A DNA stretch of 9,229 nt from an uncultured Actinotalea sp. (GCF_946885855.1 NZ_CAMPHH010000136.1:1-9229), one strand, 5' to 3'; counted from the stretch's first letter, positions 1 through 6,799 are shown. Translations and numbers: made by a program. The notes: generated by a model not told the origin, from the letters alone.

Positions 1-50
1 GTGGCAGGGCGGGCGGTCGGTCCGGGGGCGGGCGTGGCCGGTGCGTGCAT
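1..50 (-). CDS. Start of an unidentified leftward gene (5' end only)
   Basis: On the minus strand an ATG (bases 50-48) is preceded by GAGGAG six bases upstream, a good ribosome binding site. The frame stays open to the window edge and reads MHAPATPAPGPTARPAT, a Pro/Ala/Thr-rich N-terminus. Only 17 codons are visible, so no family can be named; Ala/Pro-rich unstructured N-termini are common in actinobacterial proteins. The gene is divergent to the metallophosphoesterase gene at 189 and probably shares the 51-188 control region with it. The call rests on the ribosome binding site plus an open frame, and could be chance. Confidence 0.5.
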   Translation of the reverse strand, partial: MHAPATPAPGPTARPA

Positions 51-67
51 GAGAGTCTCCTCGCGTC

Positions 68-91
68 GGTCCGTCGACCGTAGGTCGGACC
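68..91. promoter_or_regulatory. Inverted repeat in a divergent intergenic region, possible operator
   Basis: The arms GGTCCG (68-73) and CGGACC (86-91) are perfect complements with 12 bases between them, and CGACC (75-79)/GGTCG (83-87) is nested inside. On the minus strand the sequence TACGGT (82-77) fits the actinobacterial -10 pattern TAnnnT and lies about 27 bases upstream of the ATG at 50, so a dimeric regulator bound here would block that promoter. No convincing -35 is visible. The rest of 51-188 is GC-rich and holds the ribosome binding site of the gene at 189; I see nothing else in it. Short inverted repeats are frequent by chance at this GC content. Confidence 0.3.
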
Positions 92-188
92 GCTGCGCCT
101 CGCCCGACGGGCGGTGGCGGGCGGCCACCCGACGGCCGGTGGCGGCGCCCACGGGGCGAGGGCCGAACCGTGGCCGGAGGGAGAGACC

Positions 189-758
189 GTGCCCGACGAG
201 CGTGCGCAGGACGCCGGGACGGAGGCGCAGGACGAGAGGGACGGCGTGCGGGCGCTCCTGCTGGCGGACACCCACTGGCCCCGCCGGGCCCGGGAGCTGC
301 CCGCGGCCGTCTGGGACGAGGTCGAGCGCAGCGACGTCGTCGTGCACGCGGGGGACTGGGTGGAGGAGGGCCTGCTCGACGCCCTCCAGCAGCGGGCTCG
401 TCGCCTCGTCGGCTGCTGGGGGAACAACGACGGTCCGGCGCTGCGGGCGCGGCTGCCGGAGGTCGCGCGCGTCACGCTCGCCGGGGTCCGGCTCGCCGTC
501 GTGCACGAGACGGGAGCGGCGGCCGGCCGGGAACGGCGCATGGAGGCGACGTACGGCCCGGACACGGACCTGCTGGTCTTCGGGCACAGCCACATCCCCT
601 GGGACGCGACCACCCCGGGCGGTCTGCGGCTGCTCAACCCCGGCTCGCCGACCGACCGCCGCCGCCAGCCCTTCGCCACCTTCATGACGGCGCGGGTCGG
701 TGCCGGGCTCCCCGGGCACGCCGAGGTGGTCCTCCACCGGTTGCAGCGCCGCGCCTGA
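189..758 (+). CDS. YfcE/MJ0936-type metallophosphoesterase
   Basis: A 189-residue cytosolic protein of the calcineurin-like metallophosphoesterase fold, small YfcE/MJ0936 branch; family members are two-metal phosphodiesterases, usually with broad activity in vitro and an unsettled physiological substrate. The metal-ligand motifs appear in the expected order: D27-x-H29 (LLADTHW), GD at 55-56 (VVHAGDW), GNND at 78-81, H106, GHSH at 132-135, then NPGS at 150-153. The length is close to the family norm. I chose the GTG at 189 because GGAGG (176-180) lies eight bases upstream; an in-frame GTG at 114 would add 25 low-complexity residues without a ribosome binding site, and a GTG at 246 would leave only about seven residues before the DTH motif. 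The gene stands alone, 85 bases before pxpA. The family is secure; the substrate cannot be told from sequence. Confidence 0.9.
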   Translation: MPDERAQDAGTEAQDERDGVRALLLADTHWPRRARELPAAVWDEVERSDVVVHAGDWVEEGLLDALQQRARRLVGCWGNNDGPALRARLPEVARVTLAGVRLAVVHETGAAAGRERRMEATYGPDTDLLVFGHSHIPWDATTPGGLRLLNPGSPTDRRRQPFATFMTARVGAGLPGHAEVVLHRLQRRA

Positions 759-765
759 GCCGCGA

Positions 766-821
766 CGGGCTCCGGCTGTCGCTGTCCGCGTCCGTGGTGG
801 CGTGCGTGGCGGACGAGCCCG
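766..821 (+). promoter_or_regulatory. Possible structured leader ahead of pxpA
   Basis: CGGGCTC (766-772) is complementary to GAGCCCG (815-821), and GTCCGC (784-789) to GCGGAC (809-814), so the two pairings nest. A competing small stem, GAGCC (757-761)/GGCTC (768-772), uses the same left arm and overlaps the stop codon of the upstream gene. The arrangement could be a leader with alternative folds between the phosphoesterase gene and pxpA. No known riboswitch motif is visible, and chance pairing is likely enough in such GC-rich DNA that this is tentative. Confidence 0.2.
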
Positions 822-843
822 CGCGGGATGCGACCCTGGTCCC

Positions 844-1593
844 GTGGACCTCAACAGCGACGTGGGTGAGTCCTTCGGGGCGTGGACGATGGGTGACGAC
901 GCGGCCGTCCTTCCGCACGTCACGAGCGCCAACGTCGCGTGCGGCTTCCACGGCGGCGACCCCCGCACCGCCCGGGCGACCTGCGCGCTCGCGGCGCGGC
1001 ACGACGTCGTCGTCGGGGCGCACGTGTCCTACCGCGACCTCGCAGGCTTCGGGCGGCGCTTCCTGGACGTCGACCCGCAGGAGCTGACCGACGAGGTCGT
1101 CTACCAGGTCGGCGCCCTGCAGGCACTGGCCCGCTCGGCCGGCACCCGGGTGCGGTACGTCAAGCCGCACGGCGCGCTGTACAACGCGATCGTCCACCAC
1201 GACGAGCAGGCGGCCGCGGTCGTCCGGGCCGTCGCGGAGGTCGACCCGGCGCTGCCCCTGCTCGCGCTCCCGGGCAGCAGCGTCGCCCGCCTCGCGGACG
1301 CCGCGGGGCTGCGCGTGGTGACGGAGGCCTTCCCGGACCGCGCGTACACCGCGGACGGGCGCCTCGTCCCCCGTACGGAGGCGGGTGCAGTGGTCCACGA
1401 CCCGGCCGAGGTCGCGCGCCGCGCCGTGCAGCTCGCGGTCGAGGGCACGGTGACGAGCGCCGACGGCGGCACGGTGCGGCTCGCGCCCGAGAGCCTCTGC
1501 GTCCACGGGGACAGCCCTCAGGCGGTGGCGGTCGCCGCTGCGACGCGCCGTGCCCTGGACGTCGCAGGGGTCCCGGTGGCCGGGTTCCTGTGA
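844..1593 (+). CDS. pxpA: 5-oxoprolinase subunit PxpA (LamB/YcsF family)
   Basis: A 249-residue protein, matching the usual 245-255 of PxpA. With PxpB and PxpC it forms the cytosolic ATP-dependent 5-oxoprolinase, converting 5-oxoproline plus ATP to glutamate, ADP and phosphate. Family signatures are clear: N-terminal [11 protein letters not shown] (2-12), [12 protein letters not shown] (29-40), GAHVSYRD (58-65), VKPHGALYN (106-114), EAFPDRAY (161-168), LVPR (174-177) and CVHGDSP (219-225). The family more often has Pro where V61 stands in GAHxSY. The GTG at 844 is chosen because the conserved VDLN start of the family falls exactly there; no good Shine-Dalgarno precedes it, and upstream in-frame GTGs lie in non-conserved sequence. 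The stop codon overlaps the start of pxpBC as GTGA, which implies coupled translation. Confidence 0.95.
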   Translation: MDLNSDVGESFGAWTMGDDAAVLPHVTSANVACGFHGGDPRTARATCALAARHDVVVGAHVSYRDLAGFGRRFLDVDPQELTDEVVYQVGALQALARSAGTRVRYVKPHGALYNAIVHHDEQAAAVVRAVAEVDPALPLLALPGSSVARLADAAGLRVVTEAFPDRAYTADGRLVPRTEAGAVVHDPAEVARRAVQLAVEGTVTSADGGTVRLAPESLCVHGDSPQAVAVAAATRRALDVAGVPVAGFL

Positions 1594-3362
1594 CGGGACG
1601 GGGCGCGGCGGTGCCCCCGGGGCTCTCGGGGCCCGCGGGAGGTCGCGGCCGCGTGCTGCCGGTCGGGGACCGCGCCCTGCTCGTCGAGTGCGCCGGCGCG
1701 TCCGAGGCGCTGGCCCTGTGGCACCACCTGCGCGCGGCGCCGCCGGACGGCGTGCTCGAACCGGTCGTCGCGGCCCGCACGGTGCTCGTGCGCGTGGCGG
1801 AGGGCGCGGCCGGGCGCGTCCGGGCCGCTCTGGAGGGGAGCGCGCCGCTCGCGGACGGGCCGCCCTCCCGGACGGGCGCCGCGCCGGACCAGGAGGTCGT
1901 GCTCGACACCGTCTACGACGGGGCGGACCTCACCGCGGTCGCCGACCTCCTCGGCACGAGCGTCGCCGCCCTGGTCGCGCAGCACCAGCGGACCCCGTGG
2001 GTCTGCGGGTTCGTCGGGTTCGCGCCCGGCTTCGCGTACCTGCGCGCGGGCGAGGACCGGTCGGCGCCCTGGCCGGAGGTCCCGCGCCTCCCGTCGCCCC
2101 GCACGCGCGTGCCCGCGGGCAGCGTCGCTGTCGCGGGACCGTGGTCGGCGGTCTACCCCGCCGCCTCGCCCGGCGGCTGGCGGCTCCTGGGCCGGACCGC
2201 GGCGGCCGTCTGGGACGTCGACCGCGCCGAGCCCGCGCTCCTGCCTCCCGGGACCCGGGTCCGCTTCCGGGCGGTCCGCGACCGCGCCGTGACGGCCCCG
2301 TCGGCCCCGTCGCCCCCGTCGGCCCCGTCGGCGCTGTCGCCCCGGTCGGCTCCGTCGGCGCAGGTGGCCCCCTCGGTCCGGTCGGCTCCCGACGGCGGCC
2401 CGGGACGCGCTGCCGTCGAGGTGGTCGACCCCGGTCCGCTGACGCTGGTCCAGGACCTCGGGCGCCGCGGGCACCTGGCGGACGGGGTCCCCAGCGGCGG
2501 GGCGCTGGACCGCGGCGCGGCCGTCCGGGCGAACCGTCTCGTCGGGAACGACCGGGGGGCCGCGCTCCTGGAGGTGCTCCTGGGTGGGCTGACCCTGCGG
2601 GCCCTCGAGGACGTCGTCGTCGCGGTGACGGGCGCGCCGGCGCCGGCACGGATGGTGCGCGACGGCACGGACCGGGCGGTGGCCCCGGGTCGTCCGTTCC
2701 TCCTGCCGACCGGCGCGGAGCTCCGGCTGACGACCCCGGCGGTCGGGCTGCGGACCTACGTGGCGCTGCGGGGGGGCCTCGGCGGACCCGCGGTGCTGGG
2801 CAGCCGGGCGAGCGACGTCCTGTCGGGCCTCGGACCGCCGCCGCTGCGCGCCGGGGACGTGCTGCGGCTGCTGCCGGCACCCGGCACGGCCGTGGCGGGC
2901 TGGCCCGACAGCGACGCCGTCCTCCCGACCTCGGGAGGGCACCGGCTCGCACACCCGTCGGGGCGTCCGTCCGTCCTCCGTCCCGCGCACCCGCCGGAGC
3001 ACGTCGTGCGGGTGGCAGCCGGCCCCCGGGCCGACTGGTTGACGCCGGCAGCGCACGCCCTCCTCGCGGCGCACCCGTGGGAGGTCACCGACCGGTCCAA
3101 CCGCGTGGGGCTCCGTCTGGCGGGCCCGGCCCTGGAGCGTGCGGTGAGCGGGGAGCTGGCCAGCGAGGGCACCGTGCCGGGTGCGGTCCAGGTGCCCCCG
3201 GACGGCCGCCCGGTGGTCTTCCTCGCCGACCACCCGGTGACCGGGGGCTACCCGGTGGTGGCGGTCGTGCGCGACGCGGACCTCGACCTGCTGGCGCAGG
3301 TCCGTCCCGGGGAGCGGGTCCGCCTGCTCCCCGACGGTCCCACGCTGCACGACCCGGTCTGA
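1590..3362 (+). CDS. pxpBC: Fused 5-oxoprolinase subunits PxpB-PxpC
   Basis: A 590-residue fusion. Residues about 20-230 are PxpB (AHS1/KipI-like), with [12 protein letters not shown] (140-151), [19 protein letters not shown] (165-183) and [15 protein letters not shown] (189-203). Residues about 235-270 are a Pro/Ala/Ser linker. Residues about 274-590 are PxpC (AHS2/KipA-like), with [15 protein letters not shown] (280-294), [10 protein letters not shown] (504-513), [17 protein letters not shown] (525-541) and TGGYP (551-555). With PxpA this should complete 5-oxoprolinase; such fusions are commonly named 5-oxoprolinase/urea amidolyase family, but no biotin-carboxylase part is present, so this is not urea carboxylase. 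The GTG at 1590 overlaps the pxpA stop by four bases. A GTG at 1653, with GGGAGG ten bases upstream and directly before the conserved [11 protein letters not shown], is a credible alternative start that would give 569 residues. Confidence 0.93.
   Translation: MTGRGAAVPPGLSGPAGGRGRVLPVGDRALLVECAGASEALALWHHLRAAPPDGVLEPVVAARTVLVRVAEGAAGRVRAALEGSAPLADGPPSRTGAAPDQEVVLDTVYDGADLTAVADLLGTSVAALVAQHQRTPWVCGFVGFAPGFAYLRAGEDRSAPWPEVPRLPSPRTRVPAGSVAVAGPWSAVYPAASPGGWRLLGRTAAAVWDVDRAEPALLPPGTRVRFRAVRDRAVTAPSAPSPPSAPSALSPRSAPSAQVAPSVRSAPDGGPGRAAVEVVDPGPLTLVQDLGRRGHLADGVPSGGALDRGAAVRANRLVGNDRGAALLEVLLGGLTLRALEDVVVAVTGAPAPARMVRDGTDRAVAPGRPFLLPTGAELRLTTPAVGLRTYVALRGGLGGPAVLGSRASDVLSGLGPPPLRAGDVLRLLPAPGTAVAGWPDSDAVLPTSGGHRLAHPSGRPSVLRPAHPPEHVVRVAAGPRADWLTPAAHALLAAHPWEVTDRSNRVGLRLAGPALERAVSGELASEGTVPGAVQVPPDGRPVVFLADHPVTGGYPVVAVVRDADLDLLAQVRPGERVRLLPDGPTLHDPV
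2293..2390 (+). repeat. Imperfect 9-base tandem repeats encoding the PxpB-PxpC linker
   Basis: About eleven degenerate copies of a unit close to GTCGGCCCC/TCGGCCCCG run in frame, encoding Pro-Ser-Ala, Pro-Pro-Ser and Arg-Ser-Ala triplets (residues about 235-267 of the fusion). The unit length is a multiple of three, so gain or loss of copies would lengthen or shorten the linker without breaking the frame. Such Pro/Ala/Ser stretches act as flexible, extended interdomain linkers in other proteins; that role here is inference. Confidence 0.8.
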
Positions 3363-3404
3363 CCTGGTCGACTGGCACTGCGGAGCACGGAGCGAGGAGG
3401 AACG

Positions 3405-4271
3405 ATGGCCGTCACGGCGGAGCAGGTGACCGACGCGATCACGTACCACGGGGAGGGCCCGTGCTGGTGGCCCGGGTGGGGCGGGCTCCGGTGGGTCGAC
3501 CTGCTCGCCGGCGACCTGCTGACGCTGCGCGCCGACGGCGGCGTGGACCGGCTGCACGTCGGGGAGGTCGCGGCGTTCCTCCGGCCCCGGCGCTCGGGCG
3601 GCTACGTCGTCGCCGTCGAGCGGGGGCTCGCGCTCGCCGACGCCCCCGACGACGTCCCGGTGCCCGGGCCGCCCCTCTGGGACGACCCCGGCGTGCGGAT
3701 GAACGACGGCGGCTGCGACCCCGAGGGCAACCTCTGGGCCGGCTCGATGGCGTACGACGCGCGCACGGGTGGCGGGGACCTGTGGCGGGTGCGGCCGGAC
3801 GGCACGGCCGAGGTGGTCGTCCCGCGGACGACGATCGCCAACGGCATCGCCTTCCCGGACGACGGCGGCCCGGCCTGGTTCAACGACAGCGGGGAGGGGC
3901 GGACGGACCGGCTGGAGCCAGGTCCGGCCGGGTGGTCCGCGTCCGCCGCGGGGAGCCTCGCGCGCCCGACCGTGCACCGGCCCGACGACGGCGCCCCGGA
4001 CGGCCTCGTCCTCGACGCGGCGGGCTGCGTGTGGACCGCCCTGCACGGGACCGGCCGGGTGGTCCGCCTCACGCCGGACGGCCGGGTCACCGACGAGGTC
4101 CGGGTCCCCCCGCACCAGGTCACCGCGTGCACCCTCGGCGGGGCGGACCTGCGCGACCTCTACATCACCACGTCGCGGGAGAACCTCGAGGACCCCGAGC
4201 CGGAGGCCGGCGCACTCTTCCGCGCCAGGGTCGAGGTCCCGGGCGTCCCCGCGCTGCCGTACGGCGGCTGA
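3405..4271 (+). CDS. SMP-30/gluconolactonase/LRE family lactonase
   Basis: A 288-residue six-bladed beta-propeller of the SMP-30/gluconolactonase family, soluble enzymes that open sugar or related lactones using one divalent metal. By alignment in mind with the family, the metal ligands are E17 (HGEGPCWW), N146 (IANGIAFPDDG) and D199 (PDGLVLDAAG), and the substrate-binding pair is R98 and N100 (VRMNDGGCDPEGNLWAGSM). The closing family motif appears as TACTLGGADLRDLYITTS. The ATG at 3405 has AGGAGG four bases upstream. It follows pxpBC by 42 bases on the same strand with no hairpin between, so co-transcription is likely, although this family is normally found with sugar catabolism rather than 5-oxoproline. 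The substrate is unknown; no sugar transporter or dehydrogenase lies nearby. Confidence 0.88.
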   Translation: MAVTAEQVTDAITYHGEGPCWWPGWGGLRWVDLLAGDLLTLRADGGVDRLHVGEVAAFLRPRRSGGYVVAVERGLALADAPDDVPVPGPPLWDDPGVRMNDGGCDPEGNLWAGSMAYDARTGGGDLWRVRPDGTAEVVVPRTTIANGIAFPDDGGPAWFNDSGEGRTDRLEPGPAGWSASAAGSLARPTVHRPDDGAPDGLVLDAAGCVWTALHGTGRVVRLTPDGRVTDEVRVPPHQVTACTLGGADLRDLYITTSRENLEDPEPEAGALFRARVEVPGVPALPYGG

Positions 4272-4275
4272 CGCG

Positions 4276-4306
4276 ACGACGGCGGGCGCCAGGCGCCCGC
4301 CGTCGT
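4276..4306 (+). terminator. Strong hairpin terminator after the lactonase gene
   Basis: ACGACGGCGGGCGCC (4276-4290) and its exact reverse complement (4292-4306) are separated by a single base, giving 15 complementary bases per arm, in practice about 13 pairs with a five-base loop. It starts five bases after the lactonase stop and has no U-rich tail, as is usual for high-GC actinobacterial terminators. It lies between convergent genes and can serve both strands. Confidence 0.8.
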
Positions 4307-4341
4307 GCTCGGTCCCGCCGGACGGCGGGGGTGCTCCGCGG

Positions 4342-4563
4342 TCAGCGGGCGTGCCGACCGCCCGGGTGCTCGTGGCCGTCGTGCGGGTGCTCATGGCCGT
4401 CGTGCGTGGTGGAACCGGGCTGCGGGCCGGGGGACGGCGCGCCGTCGACCGGGTTGGCCGCGTGGGACGGATCCGTCAGCGGGTCGGTCTCCTCGGGTGG
4501 GTTCTCCTCGCGTCCGCCGCCCGGGTTCGTGCCGGACACCGGTACGTCGTGGTGGTGGTCCAT
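4342..4563 (-). CDS. Small His/Pro/Gly-rich protein with duplicated C-terminal His motif
   Basis: A 73-residue protein of unknown function. It starts MDHHHD, continues through a Pro/Glu/Gly-rich, low-complexity middle with no predicted membrane segment, and ends with two copies of HDGHEHP (54-60 and 61-67) followed by GGRHAR. In total there are ten histidines, clustered at the two ends, which suggests binding of a divalent metal such as nickel, zinc or copper; no cysteines are present. The ATG at 4563 has GGGAGAG about five bases upstream, which supports real translation. It is the last gene of a leftward set with the ATP-binding protein and the CorC-like protein. A chance frame is possible, but the in-frame tandem duplication and the good ribosome binding site argue for a real gene. 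Confidence 0.65.
   Translation of the reverse strand: MDHHHDVPVSGTNPGGGREENPPEETDPLTDPSHAANPVDGAPSPGPQPGSTTHDGHEHPHDGHEHPGGRHAR
4363..4404. repeat. 21-base tandem duplication within the His-rich small gene
   Basis: Two adjacent 21-base units, 4363-4383 and 4384-4404, differ at one base (CTCGTGG versus CTCATGG), a silent change. Read on the minus strand they encode HDGHEHP twice. The near identity, including third positions, points to a recent duplication. Confidence 0.9.
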
Positions 4564-4583
4564 CGTCGCTCTCCCGTCTCGAG

Positions 4584-4604
4584 CGCGCCCGCGTCACGGG
4601 CGCG
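4584..4604. terminator. Hairpin between the ATP-binding protein gene and the His-rich gene
   Basis: CGCGCCCG (4584-4591) and CGGGCGCG (4597-4604) form an 8-pair stem with a five-base loop, in the 116-base gap that follows the leftward ATP-binding protein gene. A second possible stem, GGGCGC (4622-4627)/GCGCCC (4636-4641), lies nearer to that gene. Neither has a U-tract. They may weaken read-through into the His-rich gene, or belong to its leader. No clear promoter is visible in the gap. Confidence 0.3.
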
Positions 4605-4679
4605 GCCTTCTCGATCAGCGTGGGCGCGCCCGCGGGCGCCCGCAAGCGGAACGAGGACGAGGGTCCGCGGCGCGGAGGG

Positions 4680-5081
4680 TCAGCGACGGATCGCGCGGTC
4701 CGGCGCGAGCGTGAGCCAGACGGTCTTCCCGCCGGTGCGGTCGTGCCGGACACCCCAGTCCTCGCAGAGCGTCTCGACGAGCTTCATGCCGTGGCCGCCC
4801 AGGTGCGCGGGGCGGTCGGCGTCGACGACAGGAGCGGCCCTGTTGCCGTCGCTGACCTCGAGTCGCAGCAGCGGGCCGTCCGACCGCACCGCGACGCGGA
4901 CGTCGCCGTCGCCGCCGAACTTCACGGCGTTCGTGATGAGCTCCGACGCCAGCAGCTCGACGACGGCCAGGGAGCGCGGCCCGACGCCGAGGTCACGCGC
5001 CGCGCGGACGACGAACGAGCGTCCGCGGCGGATGGCGTCGCCGCTCGCGTCGAGCGTCACGTGCTGGTGCGGAGCCGTCAT
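4680..5081 (-). CDS. RsbW-like ATP-binding protein (anti-sigma factor/serine kinase type)
   Basis: A 133-residue single-domain GHKL ATPase of the type found in RsbW/SpoIIAB anti-sigma factors and the many orphan actinobacterial relatives. The N box is ELITNAVKFG with E47 and N51, the G1 box LEVSDGN with D78 and G79, the G2 region GGHGMKLVETL (95-105), and the closing strand GGKTVWLTL (117-125). Family members bind ATP, may phosphorylate a STAS-domain antagonist on serine, and may hold a sigma factor. No sigma factor or STAS gene is in the window, so the partner is unknown. The ATG at 5081 has GAGG four bases upstream. It follows the CorC-like gene by 100 bases on the same strand and may have its own promoter. 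The fold is secure, the regulatory target is not. Confidence 0.9.
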   Translation of the reverse strand: MTAPHQHVTLDASGDAIRRGRSFVVRAARDLGVGPRSLAVVELLASELITNAVKFGGDGDVRVAVRSDGPLLRLEVSDGNRAAPVVDADRPAHLGGHGMKLVETLCEDWGVRHDRTGGKTVWLTLAPDRAIRR

Positions 5082-5113
5082 GGGGCCTCGTGTCGGGGAG
5101 GGAGGGCCTCAGC

Positions 5114-5119
5114 ACGCTA
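5114..5119 (-). promoter_or_regulatory. Possible -10 element for the ATP-binding protein gene
   Basis: TAGCGT on the minus strand (5119-5114) fits TAnnnT and lies 33 bases before the ATG at 5081, which would give a leader of about 25 bases. No -35 is recognisable in the GC-rich sequence upstream. The same gap (5082-5181) has a loose inverted repeat, CCCCGCG (5131-5137)/CGCGGGG (5175-5181), which might end transcription of the CorC-like gene. Confidence 0.3.
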
Positions 5120-5181
5120 GCAGAGAGCCGCCCCGCGGCCGGGCCGGCCAGGTCGCCGCTGACGGGCCCTGTGGCGCGGGG

Positions 5182-6603
5182 TCACGGCGCCGAGGGGCCG
5201 GACGCAGCGGGCGACGTCGTCGGTCTGTCACGTGCGTCGCCGCGATCCCCGCGTGCGTCCGGGGGCGGCGGTGCGTCCCCGGACGCCGTCCCGGTCCCCT
5301 CGGTGTCATCCGGGCCGTGGGGTGTGGCGTGCGGCGTCGCCGAGCGGACCAGCAGCCGGGTGATCCGCCGGTTGTGCACCTCGACGACGACGACCTCGTG
5401 CCCGCCGACCACCACGAGGTCGCCCTCCACGGCGAGCCGGCCCAGCCTGTCCAGGACGAAGCCGGCCGCCGTCTCGTACGGGCCGTCCTCCAGGTCGACG
5501 CCGGTCCGCTCGCCGAACTCCTCGATCGTCAGCCCCGCGTCGATCGTGGTCGGACCGCCGCCGAGCTCCTCACGCGCGTGGTCCTCCAGGTCGTACTCGT
5601 CGCGGATGTCCCCGACGAGCTCCTCGACGAGGTCCTCGAGCGTGACGATCCCGTCGGTGCCGCCGTACTCGTCCACGACCACGGCGATGTGGATGCCCTC
5701 CCGGCGCATCCGCGACAGGGAGGGCAGGACCCGGTTGGTCGACGGCAGGTGCAGGACCTCCCGGGCGAGCCGGCGCACCGTGGTGCCGGCCGGGGCGCCC
5801 AGCAGGTCGCGCACGTGCAGGAAGCCGACGACGTCGTCGAAGTCCTCGCCGGTGACGGGGTAGCGGGAGTACGGCTTGTCGGTGACCTCGACGACCGCCT
5901 CGGCGACCGTGAGCCGGGCGGGCAGGAAGGCCACCTCGCCCCGGGGACGCATCACCTCGCTCAGCGAGCGGTCGGCCGCGTCGAAGACGTCGTTGAGGAT
6001 GCGGCGCTCGTCGTCGGCCAGGCCCTCGTGCGCGATGACGAGGTCACGGAGCTCCTCGTCGGTCATCTCCTCGGAGGTGGCGCGCGGGTCGCCGCCGAGG
6101 ATGCGGATCACCGCGTTCGTCGAGACCGACAGCAGCCAGATGACGGGCCGCATGAGGCCCGCGAACCGGTCCAGCGGTGGGCCGACGACGAGGGCGACCG
6201 TGGCGGCGCGCTGCAGCGCGAGCCGCTTGGGCACGAGCTCGCCGAGGACGAGCGAGAGGTAGGCGATGACGAGGGTGAGGGCGACGAGCGCGACCGGCTC
6301 CGCTGCGCCGTCCGGTACGCCGGCCTCCTCGAGGACGGGCACGAAGTCCGGGGCGAGGGTCGAGGCGCCGTACGCCGCGGAGAAGAAGCCGGCGACCGTG
6401 ACCCCGATCTGGACCGCGGCGAGGAACCGGTTCGGGTTCCGCGCGACGGCGGCGACCCGGGCGCCGCGGTGGCCCTGCTTCTCGAGGCGGTTCACCTGGC
6501 TCTCGCGCAGGGACACCAGGGCGAGCTCCGTGCCGGCGAAGAGCCCGCCCAGCAGGATGAAGCCGAGGACGAGGGCGATGTTCGTCACCGTGCCCTGGTC
6601 CAT
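5182..6603 (-). CDS. CNNM/CBS-pair/CorC-type membrane protein (hemolysin C-like family)
   Basis: A 473-residue inner-membrane protein with the complete family layout. A CNNM (DUF21) transmembrane domain spans residues 1-170 with hydrophobic segments near 8-30, 62-80, 103-122 and 147-169, including the acidic GELVPKRLALQ motif (121-131). A CBS pair follows at about 215-335, with VMRPRGEV (217-224), YSRYPV (245-250) and the strongly conserved AVVVDEYGGTDGIVTLEDLVEELVG split over 307-331. The CorC_HlyC domain is at about 352-420. The tail (421-473) is acidic and Pro-rich and probably disordered. CNNM proteins are linked to magnesium or cobalt transport and resistance; direction and metal are not readable from sequence. 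The ATG at 6603 has GAGGGGG seven to eight bases upstream. It is divergent from the TerC-type gene. Confidence 0.93.
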   Translation of the reverse strand: MDQGTVTNIALVLGFILLGGLFAGTELALVSLRESQVNRLEKQGHRGARVAAVARNPNRFLAAVQIGVTVAGFFSAAYGASTLAPDFVPVLEEAGVPDGAAEPVALVALTLVIAYLSLVLGELVPKRLALQRAATVALVVGPPLDRFAGLMRPVIWLLSVSTNAVIRILGGDPRATSEEMTDEELRDLVIAHEGLADDERRILNDVFDAADRSLSEVMRPRGEVAFLPARLTVAEAVVEVTDKPYSRYPVTGEDFDDVVGFLHVRDLLGAPAGTTVRRLAREVLHLPSTNRVLPSLSRMRREGIHIAVVVDEYGGTDGIVTLEDLVEELVGDIRDEYDLEDHAREELGGGPTTIDAGLTIEEFGERTGVDLEDGPYETAAGFVLDRLGRLAVEGDLVVVGGHEVVVVEVHNRRITRLLVRSATPHATPHGPDDTEGTGTASGDAPPPPDARGDRGDARDRPTTSPAASGPSAP

Positions 6604-6680
6604 GTCACACCCCCTCGGGTGAGCGGCGAGAGCGCGCTCGGTCGGGGGGTGCCGGGACTGCAGGGATCGTCCATGGGACG

Positions 6681-6710
6681 AGTGAAATCACGACGTGCCG
6701 CTCGCGTCAA
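6681..6710 (-). promoter_or_regulatory. Candidate promoter for the CorC-like gene
   Basis: On the minus strand TTGACG (6710-6705), a near-consensus -35, is followed 18 bases on by TTCACT (6686-6681), an acceptable -10. Transcription would start near 6674 and leave a leader of about 70 bases before the ATG at 6603. TTGAC is rare by chance in DNA of this composition, which is the main support. No other promoter of this quality is visible in the gap. Confidence 0.4.
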
Positions 6711-6720
6711 ATGGCGGCAC
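6695..6720. promoter_or_regulatory. Inverted repeat around the -35 site, possible operator
   Basis: GTGCCGC (6695-6701) and GCGGCAC (6714-6720) are perfect 7-base arms 12 bases apart. They bracket the TTGACG element on the minus strand, a usual position for a repressor site. The repeat lies in the divergent gap between the CorC-like and TerC-like genes, so one regulator could act on both. Confidence 0.35.
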
Positions 6721-6748
6721 ACCACGGACGCCGGCAACCGAGATCACG

Positions 6749-6799
6749 TATTCTCCTCGACGCCGCGCCGCAGGCTTGCGAGCCGGCGCTCCGAGCCGG
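6749..6799 (+). promoter_or_regulatory. Possible -10 and leader stems for the TerC-type gene
   Basis: TATTCT (6749-6754) fits TAnnnT on the plus strand but has no recognisable -35. Downstream, two overlapping stems share GCC: GGCT (6773-6776)/AGCC (6781-6784) and CCGGC (6783-6787)/GCCGG (6795-6799). They could form alternative structures ahead of the ribosome binding site at 6806-6810. I looked for the yybP-ykoY manganese riboswitch that controls many TerC genes and did not recognise its conserved core. Confidence 0.25.

Noticed and set aside
1..687. 228-codon plus-strand frame from the window start
   Set aside because: It is Arg-rich, without motifs, and overlaps in another frame the metallophosphoesterase whose catalytic motifs are complete.
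2293..2390. CRISPR-like or intergenic repeat
   Set aside because: The units are 9 bases long without spacers, remain in frame and encode a linker between two protein domains.
1590..3362. Urea carboxylase or allophanate hydrolase gene
   Set aside because: The AHS1/AHS2 domains are shared with those enzymes, but there is no biotin-carboxylase, biotinyl or amidase domain, and pxpA is directly upstream.
1518..4394. Very long open frames of about 950 to 1180 codons on either strand across 1518-7308
   Set aside because: They lie opposite or out of frame with recognised genes, are Arg/Pro/Gly-rich without domains, and arise because stop codons are rare in such GC-rich DNA.
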